A stretch of 64,000 bases of DNA from Vibrio anguillarum (GTDB lineage: Bacteria; Pseudomonadota; Gammaproteobacteria; Enterobacterales; Vibrionaceae): the NCBI RefSeq assembly GCF_001989995.2, contig NZ_JAHGUP010000029.1:1-64000 (forward strand), written 5' to 3'. Positions 18,955-26,961 of this stretch are shown here, piece after piece. Positions within the stretch are counted from its first letter, which is position 1. The number at the start of each line of letters is the position of its first letter. The notes under the pieces were generated by a model. It was not told where the DNA came from. It did not search any database and saw only the letters and a program-made list of their open reading frames with translations. The translations under genes were made by a program, and so were the position numbers.

Positions 18955-20943
18955 ATGCGGTATACACCAACACTGAAACTGAGTACTCGGTTAGTAGCTT
19001 TTTTTACGCTCATCGTAACCAGTGCAATGTTCATTTTGTTTATTGGTGGAACTTTGTCTTTTCAACGGCTTGGACAAGAATATCTCAATCACTACCTAGC
19101 AGGAATTGTGGAGGTAGTCGATAAAGAAATAGAAGATCCTGATGCCGCTTATTCATTGCAACGTTGGATGCCCAAAATGTTGCAAGCCAGTAGCATTGTT
19201 GAAATGCAGCTCTCTTCACCAGCTGGCGTTATTTACCGTTTTAAAGATACCTCGTCCAAAGTCGACCCTGCCCGTTTGTACCATATTGATATTATCCTTG
19301 AACGTAATCCAGGCTACAGCATCAGCTTTAAAGCCGTTCCGCCCTATCTCAGTTATAGCTACTCATTGGGTGCCATGTGGTCTATTACGTTGGCAGTTGG
19401 TCTCATCGTGTTTTGCTTGATTCGTGGAGTAAAGTGGCTTAAAGAGCAATTGCTGGGATCTGAGTTGCTGGAGGAGCGAGGGCGAATGATTCTCGCCGGC
19501 CGTGTGGAGCAGTACGCCAAAGGTGATCACCGCGAGTGGCCTTATACGGCGAGTGAGGCGCTTGATGCCCTGATTGATGAGCTGCAAGATGCTCGTCAAG
19601 AGCGTAGCCGCTTTGATACTTTTATCCGGACCCAAACCTTCTTAGATAAGTTGACGGGTACGGCCAACCGTGTCCTTTTTGATAGCAAATTGGAATCAGC
19701 CTTGTTAGAGAATGGCGCGCGTGGTGGCGTTTTGTTAGTGCGTATCGATGATTGGGATTCTCTGTGCGAAGAAAATGATAAAAAAGCAGCGGATGATCTC
19801 GTTGTGGAAGTCGGGGAGAACATCTCCAACGTCATACAGCGTTACCCGGATGTTATTTTATCTCGCTATTACGATACCGATTTTGCCATTTTTGTGCCGC
19901 ACCAAGGGGTAAAAGAGGTCGCTTCTATTGCTACACAATGTTTGAAGCTTTTAGCGCGCATATCGCCTCCTGAGCCGCTCGATAAAGAAAACTGGTGCCA
20001 TATAGGTATCAGTATGTACAGCGAAGGCGAGCGGCGTGGTCGAGTGTTGGATGAGGCAGAAACGGCCTTAAAAAGTGCTCAGTTACAGCGAGTGAATACG
20101 TGGAGCCGCTTTAAAAAGAGTACTTTTTTCCAAGAGGAACGGGGTAGTGTGCGTTGGCGAACTTTGTTTGATCAGGTGCTGACGCCTGAGAAAATAATTT
20201 TATTCCGTCAACCTTGCTATTTGCTTGAAAAGACGAATGATTTAGTATGGCTGCACGATGAGTTGTTTGCGCGTATTGATGATCCAGAACAAGGTATTAT
20301 AAAAACCTCTCGCTTCCATTCAGCCTTAGAAACTGTAGGTTATGAAATGGTGATGGATCGAGCCGTATTGCTGCAGGTGGTTCGTTTACTCAAACGCTCT
20401 GAAGTTAAGGTTAATGTGTCAGTGAACTTGCATGTCGTCCCATTCGCCGATAAGTCGTATTTTAAGTGGTTCCGGCATGAATTGTTGCAACTTACCTCGA
20501 GTAGCCGATCGCAGCTCTCCTTTGAGTTTCCTGAAGGTCGGTTAGTACAGCATCTCGATTATATGCGCCCCGTTATTAAGATGATCTCCGGCCTCGGTGC
20601 TAAGGTAATCGTAGGGCAGGCGGGCAGAACCATTGTCAGCACTCACTACATAAAAGATCTTAAGATTGATTTCCTGAAATTGCACCGCAGCTTGATGAAG
20701 AAAATCGATCAACGGCATGAAAATCAGCTGTTTGTTCGTAGCATGATCGGTGCTTGTGGCGGTACTCAGACTCAAGTTATTGCGGTCGGTGTCGAAACAG
20801 AACAAGAGTGGCAAACGCTAAAAAACCTAGGCATTCATGGTGGGCAAGGCCGACTGTTTGAAGAAGAACAGCCTTTGTTACCTGAGAAAATAATTAGCCC
20901 TAGCGTGACCTTAGGGCGAAGAAATCGTTGGCGTAAAAAATAA
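18955..20943 (+). CDS. csrD: MshH/CsrD, degenerate GGDEF-EAL RNase E specificity factor
   Basis: A membrane protein of about 662 residues, known as MshH in V. cholerae and homologous to E. coli CsrD, which directs RNase E to the CsrB-type small RNAs. It has an N-terminal membrane helix (about 12-35), a periplasmic part, a second helix (about 140-160), a coiled linker, a GGDEF-fold domain (about 225-380) and an EAL-fold domain (about 400-650). Both active sites are degenerate: the GGDEF loop reads RYYDTDF and the EAL position reads EFPEG, so neither c-di-GMP synthesis nor hydrolysis is expected. A TTG start at 18934 is possible; the ATG at 18955 has AAAAGGA before it and a better N-terminus. 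It is the first gene of the MSHA cluster, 12 bases before mshI. Confidence 0.88.
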   Translation: MRYTPTLKLSTRLVAFFTLIVTSAMFILFIGGTLSFQRLGQEYLNHYLAGIVEVVDKEIEDPDAAYSLQRWMPKMLQASSIVEMQLSSPAGVIYRFKDTSSKVDPARLYHIDIILERNPGYSISFKAVPPYLSYSYSLGAMWSITLAVGLIVFCLIRGVKWLKEQLLGSELLEERGRMILAGRVEQYAKGDHREWPYTASEALDALIDELQDARQERSRFDTFIRTQTFLDKLTGTANRVLFDSKLESALLENGARGGVLLVRIDDWDSLCEENDKKAADDLVVEVGENISNVIQRYPDVILSRYYDTDFAIFVPHQGVKEVASIATQCLKLLARISPPEPLDKENWCHIGISMYSEGERRGRVLDEAETALKSAQLQRVNTWSRFKKSTFFQEERGSVRWRTLFDQVLTPEKIILFRQPCYLLEKTNDLVWLHDELFARIDDPEQGIIKTSRFHSALETVGYEMVMDRAVLLQVVRLLKRSEVKVNVSVNLHVVPFADKSYFKWFRHELLQLTSSSRSQLSFEFPEGRLVQHLDYMRPVIKMISGLGAKVIVGQAGRTIVSTHYIKDLKIDFLKLHRSLMKKIDQRHENQLFVRSMIGACGGTQTQVIAVGVETEQEWQTLKNLGIHGGQGRLFEEEQPLLPEKIISPSVTLGRRNRWRKK

Positions 20944-20955
20944 AAGCGAACCTAT

Positions 20956-22398
20956 ATGAATCTTCAGTCACTGATTGATAAATTAAAACCATCTAAAGCG
21001 ACGTTGCGGCAATTGTTCGTTGTCGTAAGACCTGATGCTCTCTATTTCTCGGCTTTGGATGATGCGACTTTGCCGACAGAAATCCCGCTTGATGGTGCAA
21101 CGTGGCAACAGGTACTCTTTCACGCACTCAAACCGCTCAACATCAAGGGTACGGTAATTAACCTTGTCCTCCACGCTCATTTTTATCAAACTTATCAAAT
21201 AGAAAAACCGCAGTTACCCAAAGAAGAGTGGTCAGTCGCCCTGCCATTTTTATTGAAAGATCTGGTGACAGAGAAAGTCACTGACATCATCGCTGATGCT
21301 TTTCCGTTACCCGCAGATAATAAAATTCAAGCCTACGTGGTCTCAAAACGCACGGTATTGGAAGTGGCGTCGCAACTGAGTGCGATGGGTTTAGAGTTAG
21401 GCAAAGTCATCCCCGAAGATGAAGTGTGGGCGAGAAGTGCCGGTGATCTTGAGCATTTTTTGTTGCTACAGCGCAGTAAAAACAGCAGTTTTAAGTTTGA
21501 CGCATTTGTGGACCAAAAATGCTGTTTTCAACGAACGATGAGAGGTGTTGTCTCTCCCATTACTGGTGTCGCCAGCTCGGTTTTACAGCTCGATGGCTTA
21601 GCGTTAGAACTGCAACGTTCGATCGATTACCTTTCCTCGCAGCTTAAAGGGGCCTCATTACATCAGCTAAAAGTGCTGTGTGATGAAGAAGCGCAGCAAG
21701 AGTTGGTCGATGCATTAAATGAACGCCTAAATGTCAAAGTTTCCCTGCTTGATGAGCGGTTACCGAGTTCGGCGCATCTGCTGGTGGAGCAAGTGACTCG
21801 CATTGACGATTCAATGCTCAACTTATACCCGGCGCATCTGAAGCCGAAGAAAGAGTATTTTTCACTGTCCATGGTCTGCGCGATTTGGGGCATTGTCGCT
21901 TTAGTGATGCTATTGGCCTATGCCAGTTATCAATGGCAAAATAGTCAATTGAAACAGCAGCTACAAGCTAAACAAGCGCAAAATAAAGTCCTTGCTGCTG
22001 AATTAGAAACGACCAAACAGAAAGTTGATAAGCATAAGCCATCGGTTGAAAAAATGGCGGCGATTGAGCGTTTGAAGCAGCAAATTAAGGGCAAACAAGC
22101 CACATTGGATTCGATTAATGAGTTTGATCAATCACAACAGGTCGGTTACTCAGGAGTCATGCGTTCGCTAGCCACACTCAGCCGTGATGATATTTCATTA
22201 ACGACCATTACCATCCATCATGAGCAGCTCGATTTGCAAGGCTTGGCTAGAGAGGCGAAAGATATTCCAAACTGGTTAAGTCAGTTTAAAAGCGAACTGA
22301 ACCTAGTGGGACGTGGTTTTGAAAAGTTAAAAATTGCGCGCAATGAGCAAGGCATTCTCATCTTTGAGCTTAAAACTAAAGCGGAGGATAGCCAATGA
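20956..22398 (+). CDS. mshI: MSHA biogenesis protein MshI (PilM/PilN-like)
   Basis: An inner-membrane assembly protein of 480 residues. The first ~300 residues are soluble and carry an actin-like fold of the PilM/GspL type. A single membrane helix follows (about 308-328; VCAIWGIVALVMLLAYASY), then a coiled coil (about 330-385) and a small periplasmic domain (to 480). The arrangement fuses PilM- and PilN-like parts, as in GspL. It should align the pilus motor with the periplasmic scaffold formed with MshJ and MshK. The stop overlaps the mshJ start as ATGA. Confidence 0.88.
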   Translation: MNLQSLIDKLKPSKATLRQLFVVVRPDALYFSALDDATLPTEIPLDGATWQQVLFHALKPLNIKGTVINLVLHAHFYQTYQIEKPQLPKEEWSVALPFLLKDLVTEKVTDIIADAFPLPADNKIQAYVVSKRTVLEVASQLSAMGLELGKVIPEDEVWARSAGDLEHFLLLQRSKNSSFKFDAFVDQKCCFQRTMRGVVSPITGVASSVLQLDGLALELQRSIDYLSSQLKGASLHQLKVLCDEEAQQELVDALNERLNVKVSLLDERLPSSAHLLVEQVTRIDDSMLNLYPAHLKPKKEYFSLSMVCAIWGIVALVMLLAYASYQWQNSQLKQQLQAKQAQNKVLAAELETTKQKVDKHKPSVEKMAAIERLKQQIKGKQATLDSINEFDQSQQVGYSGVMRSLATLSRDDISLTTITIHHEQLDLQGLAREAKDIPNWLSQFKSELNLVGRGFEKLKIARNEQGILIFELKTKAEDSQ

Positions 22399-23039
22399 AT
22401 TGGCAGAGCATCAGCAACAAATTCTTAGCCATCAGTTCGCGTGAAAAAATGTTGATCGCCCTGTGTGGCTTAGTGGTGATTACACTGCTCTTGTTTAGCT
22501 TGTTACTTGAACCCGCGATGAAATCGGTGGCGGCTAATCGGTTACAGCTTCAGTCTGTTGAGCAGATGAACCAGCGAATGCAAGGTGAAATTCTGTTATT
22601 GACTGCTAAGCTTAATAAAGATCCGAATCAAGAGATCAATCTAGAATTCAAACAGTTAATGGCGCAGAGCCAAACTCTCTCGCTTGAGCTGGCAGCATTG
22701 GTTGATTCACTGATTACACCCGCGAAGATGGCGCAATTGCTTGAAAGTGTTTTGGCAACCAGCCCAGAGTTGACTTTGGTCTCCATGGAGTCATTAGCAG
22801 CAGAGCCGATTGCAAATAACAACCAATCATCTGAATATTCAGGCTATTATGTTCATCCTGTGAGATTGGAGTTCACCGGTAATTACTTCGCGATATTGAA
22901 TTATTTGACCAATTTAGAAAGTTTACCGATGAAGTATTATTGGCGTCATTTCCAATACAAGGTAGAAAATTACCCCCAAGCCAGAGTCATTATGGAAGTG
23001 TACACATTAGGCATTAGACAGGAGTTTATTGGTGGTTAG
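22395..23039 (+). CDS. mshJ: MSHA biogenesis protein MshJ (PilO/GspM-like)
   Basis: A bitopic inner-membrane protein of 214 residues. It has a short cytoplasmic N-terminus, one membrane helix (about 19-38; LIALCGLVVITLLLFSLLL), a coiled coil (about 45-95) and a periplasmic ferredoxin-like domain (about 110-214), the PilO/GspM plan. It should form the periplasmic alignment complex with MshI and MshK. It overlaps mshI by four bases and mshK by about eight to eleven bases, indicating translational coupling. Confidence 0.87.
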   Translation: MNWQSISNKFLAISSREKMLIALCGLVVITLLLFSLLLEPAMKSVAANRLQLQSVEQMNQRMQGEILLLTAKLNKDPNQEINLEFKQLMAQSQTLSLELAALVDSLITPAKMAQLLESVLATSPELTLVSMESLAAEPIANNNQSSEYSGYYVHPVRLEFTGNYFAILNYLTNLESLPMKYYWRHFQYKVENYPQARVIMEVYTLGIRQEFIGG

Positions 23040-23355
23040 ATCCGTTTTTTTACTGCTGTTGATGTGTGTTGTATGCAGTAGTTGGGCAGCGCAAGATCCT
23101 ACCGCGCCATTAGGTTGGGTAAGTGAGAGCGCATCACCTGTCAATAAGATAGAGAGTTACCCGCTACCTAGGTTGCAAAGTATTGTATGCCAACAAACCA
23201 TACCTTGTGTGGCAGTGCTTAACGATCAAGTGGTTGGCATCGGAGAGTCGCTATTTGGCTACACAGTAGAAGCCATTGAACCACAGCAAGTGACCCTTTC
23301 TCGCAGAGGAAAGACGTGGGATTTAGGCCTCTTTTCTCTGGACATCAAGCAGTAA
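23029..23355 (+). CDS. mshK: MSHA biogenesis protein MshK (PilP-like)
   Basis: A small exported protein of 108 residues. Residues 1-21 form a signal peptide ending SSWAA. The rest (DPTAPLGW, then LQSIVCQQTIPCVAVLNDQVVGIGESLFGYTVEAI) looks like the PilP/GspC homology fold that contacts the secretin N0 domain. It probably links MshI/MshJ to MshL. The start is TTG at 23029 or GTG at 23032; ACAGGAG at 23018-23024 favours the GTG slightly. It overlaps the end of mshJ. Two cysteines may form a disulfide. Confidence 0.83.
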   Translation: MVVRSVFLLLLMCVVCSSWAAQDPTAPLGWVSESASPVNKIESYPLPRLQSIVCQQTIPCVAVLNDQVVGIGESLFGYTVEAIEPQQVTLSRRGKTWDLGLFSLDIKQ

Positions 23356-23369
23356 GGTATAGAAATCGT

Positions 23370-24998
23370 ATGCGTAAAATCGTATTAGGCGTAGTCATCG
23401 TATCCTTAATGGGCTGTTCTATGGGGCATCGCGATCCAGTTGAGATGAAACAGTCTTTGAATCAGGCGATTAATGAAGCCAATAGCCGAAATCTAGCCGT
23501 TCTACCGGCCTCCGTAGAAGCTGACTTGATGCCTGACATTGAGGGAATCACAGCGCGCAGTCAAGAAACGGTTAAACGCTTTCGTATCCAAGCTGATAAT
23601 GTGGATGCAAGGGTATTTTTTGCCAGTTTAGTGAAAGGAACTGAGTTTAGTGCCGCCATCCACCCTGAAGTTACTGGAAGTGTAACAGTAAACCTAACCG
23701 ACGTGACTTTGGATGATGTATTGGCCGTCGTTCGTGACATGTATGGCTATGAAATTATCAAAAAGGGTAAAGTGATTCAGGTTTACCCGTCAGGCCTGCG
23801 TACTGTGACTATCCCGGTCGATTATTTACAACTTAAACGTACGGGCCGTTCTTTAACTTCCATCACCACCGGTACGATCACTAATACGGATACCGGTTCT
23901 AGTTCCTCGAGTAGTTCTAGCTCAAATTCCAGTTCTAATTCCAATTCGAGTAACTCATCCAGTAATTCGAAAGGTGGAACGGAAATTGAAACCACCAGTG
24001 AAAGCGATTTCTGGCCGCAGCTTGAAAAAGCCGTTGCACAGCTGATTGGCTCGGGCAAAGGTCAAGGCGTTGTTGTCACGCCACAAGCGAGCGTAATCAC
24101 TGTTCGAGCCTACCCAGATGAAATACGTGAAGTGCGAGAGTTTTTAGGCATTTCTCAGCAACGTCTGCAGCGACAAGTGATCCTTGAAGCAAAAATTTTA
24201 GAAGTCACCTTGAGCGATGGTTACCAGCAAGGGATCAATTGGTCAAATATGTCCTTTGGCAATGGTGATGTTGTGATTAATAAGGTCGGTAGTGCGGCCT
24301 CGTTACTGCCGGGGATGGATGCGATTGGCACTCTGCTGCAAGGCCAAACCAATGTCACCATTTCAGATGGCAGCTTTAAAGCAGTGCTTAACTTCATGGG
24401 AACTCAAGGGGATTTGAATGTCCTGTCTAGCCCTAGAGTTACCGCGGCTAACAACCAAAAAGCGGTGATCAAAGTCGGCACTGATGAATATTATGTCACC
24501 GATGTGACAGGTGTAGTCGGAAATGGCGAGAACTCCAATGTCGCACCAGATGTTCAACTCACGCCATTTTTCTCGGGTATCTCTCTTGATGTGACGCCAC
24601 AAATTGATGATCAAGGTAATGTGCTCTTGCACGTTCACCCTGCTGTGATTGAAGTCGACGAGCAGACGAAACAAATTGAATATGCAGGCAACCAAATTGT
24701 GTTGCCATTAGCGCGCAGTACGATCCGCGAATCAGACTCGGTAATCCGTGCACAAGATGGTGACGTGGTGGTGATTGGTGGATTAATGAAATCCAACACC
24801 TCCAATCAAGTATCTAAAGTCCCTTTTTTGGGGGATTTACCCGGTTTAGGATATCTGTTTCGTAACACCTCTGAGCTGACTGAGAAAACCGAATTGGTGA
24901 TTTTGCTTAAACCAACGGTTGTGGGTGTTAATACGTGGCAAAAAGAGCTCGAACGCTCGCGTGAACTACTACAAGAGTGGTTCCCAGACGAAGAATAA
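23370..24998 (+). CDS. mshL: MSHA secretin MshL
   Basis: The outer-membrane secretin through which the MSHA pilus emerges, about 542 residues. A signal peptide ends in the lipobox LMGC, with Cys16 lipidated. N-terminal periplasmic secretin/TonB short domains lie at about 70-165 (VFFASLVKGTEFSAAIHPEV). A 24-residue Ser/Asn tract at 177-200 is followed by an N1-type domain and the secretin core (about 300-520), which includes VPFLGDLPGLGYLF and ELVILLKPTV. The longest frame begins at 23316 inside mshK; I chose the ATG at 23370 because it opens directly on the signal peptide. The low-complexity tract uses all six serine codons, so it is not a simple DNA repeat. Confidence 0.93.
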   Translation: MRKIVLGVVIVSLMGCSMGHRDPVEMKQSLNQAINEANSRNLAVLPASVEADLMPDIEGITARSQETVKRFRIQADNVDARVFFASLVKGTEFSAAIHPEVTGSVTVNLTDVTLDDVLAVVRDMYGYEIIKKGKVIQVYPSGLRTVTIPVDYLQLKRTGRSLTSITTGTITNTDTGSSSSSSSSSNSSSNSNSSNSSSNSKGGTEIETTSESDFWPQLEKAVAQLIGSGKGQGVVVTPQASVITVRAYPDEIREVREFLGISQQRLQRQVILEAKILEVTLSDGYQQGINWSNMSFGNGDVVINKVGSAASLLPGMDAIGTLLQGQTNVTISDGSFKAVLNFMGTQGDLNVLSSPRVTAANNQKAVIKVGTDEYYVTDVTGVVGNGENSNVAPDVQLTPFFSGISLDVTPQIDDQGNVLLHVHPAVIEVDEQTKQIEYAGNQIVLPLARSTIRESDSVIRAQDGDVVVIGGLMKSNTSNQVSKVPFLGDLPGLGYLFRNTSELTEKTELVILLKPTVVGVNTWQKELERSRELLQEWFPDEE

Positions 24999-25003
24999 AC
25001 ATC

Positions 25004-25849
25004 ATGTATCTTGAGCACTTTGGTTTTGAGCAACTGCCTTTTCATCTCACGCCTAATACATCACTGTTTTTAGGCTTAGCGCCACATTACGAGGCGATTC
25101 AGACAGTGAGTGCTGCCATTGATTTAGGCGAAGGGGTGATCAAGATAACCGGAGAAGTCGGAACCGGAAAAACCATGGTGTGTCGTATGTTGATCAATTA
25201 TTTACATGATCATATTGCACTGATTTATTTACCCAACCCAGCGCTTAATGGTCGAGAACTTCGCCAAGCTGTCGCCAGCGAACTAGGCCTTAGTAAGCAA
25301 GATGATGCGGATATTGTTGATCGTATTCAGCAACAATTGATTGTGCTAAAGCAGCAGGGGAAACGAGTAGTCGCGATTGTTGATGAAGCACAAGCGTTAC
25401 CAGACGATGCATTAGAAGTGCTGCGTTTATTCGGCAATTTAGAAACAGAATACACAAAGTTGTTGCAACTGGTGTTGATCGGCCAACCAGAGCTCGATGA
25501 GCGTTTAGCGCAGCACCATCTGCGCCAATTTCGCCAACGAATTACTTTTAGCGCTTATCTGCGGCCGCTCTCTTTAGATGAAACAGTCGCTTATATCGAG
25601 AGCCGCTTGAGCAAAGCCGGAGGTGATGCGCAACTGTTTAATCTTGAACAGAAAAAAGCGTTGTGGCGAGCCAGTTATGGTACCCCTCGTTTGATTAACC
25701 AAGTGTGTCACAAAGCTCTGTTGCTGGCTTTTACGCAAAACGACAGCACGATTCGCAATCAGCACCTATTTACAGCGATTCACGATACGTTTGATACCTG
25801 TAAGCCTAAGTTTAAACGCCCTTTTATGTGGGGATGGAGTCAATCATGA
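25004..25849 (+). CDS. mshM: MSHA biogenesis AAA ATPase MshM (ExeA/GspA-like)
   Basis: A cytoplasmic AAA+ ATPase of 281 residues of the ExeA/GspA type. Walker A is GEVGTGKT with Lys56, Walker B is VVAIVDEAQALPDDALEVL near residue 125, and the opening YLEHFGFEQLPFHLTPNTSLFLG is the family hallmark. Unlike GspA it has no membrane or peptidoglycan-binding part. ExeA homologues help secretins assemble across the peptidoglycan, so a role in placing MshL is likely. A GTG at 24977 would overlap mshL; the ATG at 25004 is the natural start. Its stop overlaps the mshN start as ATGA. Confidence 0.9.
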   Translation: MYLEHFGFEQLPFHLTPNTSLFLGLAPHYEAIQTVSAAIDLGEGVIKITGEVGTGKTMVCRMLINYLHDHIALIYLPNPALNGRELRQAVASELGLSKQDDADIVDRIQQQLIVLKQQGKRVVAIVDEAQALPDDALEVLRLFGNLETEYTKLLQLVLIGQPELDERLAQHHLRQFRQRITFSAYLRPLSLDETVAYIESRLSKAGGDAQLFNLEQKKALWRASYGTPRLINQVCHKALLLAFTQNDSTIRNQHLFTAIHDTFDTCKPKFKRPFMWGWSQS

Positions 25850-26961
25850 GTGCGATGAACGATGCACTATCAAAACTGGCACAAGCGCAACGCCAATCGG
25901 TGGTGAACTTGCAACCAGCGCAAGTTGCGAAAGTAAAACGCAGCCGCGCTTGGTTGTGGATGGTAGCCGGGTTTGCTGCTAGCTTAGCGGTCGGTGGATG
26001 GGCGGTGTCACAGCAGCAAGCTATGGTTGACCAAGCTGCGGTTGACCAAACTATGGTCAGTCAAACACTGGCCAATCAAGCGATAGTGGATGAACCTGAG
26101 AGCCTGTTGTTAGAGGTTGATGAGCGAAGCTCTTCGCCTGCGCTTGTTTCTCCGACCACCAAAATTGTTCCGGTTCATCGTCCTGTTTACCAAACTGCCG
26201 TTGTTGCAGTAGACAAAAAAACGGCAAATTCAGTGACGCCCACAGCGACGGTTAAACAGGATTCGGCCTTAGCCAATCAACAGCCGTTGTATTCTAACCG
26301 TGCGGTCGCGCTCGGTGCTGAAAGTGGCCAAGAAATCTCAAGTGTTTTGATTGAACAAGTGGATTTGACGCCAGAGCAACTGGCGGTAAAAGCAATGAGC
26401 CGCGCTGATAAAGCCGTGGACAGCAATGAGCTCAAAGAGGCACTGGATGCGTACAGTGAAGTGCTACGCTTTACCCCAGAAAATGAACTCGCCCGTCAAA
26501 AATTATCCGCGCTCTATTACGGCAAAGGTGATGCGCGCAAAGCTTTTGAAATTTTACAAAGCGGTATAAAGCTCAATCATAACGGAGAAAGTTTGCGGAT
26601 CGCGTTAGCCAAATTACTGATTAAAGAGAAGCAGAGTGAAGCGGCGTTAACCCCTCTAGTTCATTTACCTGACAATGCTTCGATCGATTATCTCTCGCTA
26701 AGGGCAGCCTTGGCACAAAAAGCCAAGCAAGATTCACTCGCATTAGAAAGCTATCAACGCTTAGTCAAGCTTGATGCTGAGAACGCACGCTGGTGGTTAG
26801 GGCTTGCGATAGCACAAGAGCGCACGATGGATTTTCAGGCGGCCAAATATACCTACCAACAAGCGCTTGCGAAAGTTGGCCTCTCGAGTCAGTCACAACT
26901 GTTTATTCGTGATCGCCTAGTCGTACTAAGCAGTTTAGAGGAGAGTACGAGTGCAAATTAA
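25846..26961 (+). CDS. mshN: MSHA biogenesis TPR protein MshN
   Basis: A bitopic membrane protein of 371 residues. A cytoplasmic stretch of about 35 residues precedes one membrane helix (about 36-55; AWLWMVAGFAASLAVGGW). Next come five imperfect 5-residue repeats of the xVxQx type (about 60-84), a Ser/Thr/Val-rich linker (to about 180) and a row of tetratricopeptide repeats (about 185-360; DSNELKEALDAYSEVLRFTP, YYGKGDARKAFEIL). It probably acts as a periplasmic scaffold, GspB-like in position next to MshM. The start ATG at 25846 overlaps the mshM stop; its end overlaps the GTG of mshE by 11 bases. Confidence 0.87.
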   Translation: MSAMNDALSKLAQAQRQSVVNLQPAQVAKVKRSRAWLWMVAGFAASLAVGGWAVSQQQAMVDQAAVDQTMVSQTLANQAIVDEPESLLLEVDERSSSPALVSPTTKIVPVHRPVYQTAVVAVDKKTANSVTPTATVKQDSALANQQPLYSNRAVALGAESGQEISSVLIEQVDLTPEQLAVKAMSRADKAVDSNELKEALDAYSEVLRFTPENELARQKLSALYYGKGDARKAFEILQSGIKLNHNGESLRIALAKLLIKEKQSEAALTPLVHLPDNASIDYLSLRAALAQKAKQDSLALESYQRLVKLDAENARWWLGLAIAQERTMDFQAAKYTYQQALAKVGLSSQSQLFIRDRLVVLSSLEESTSAN

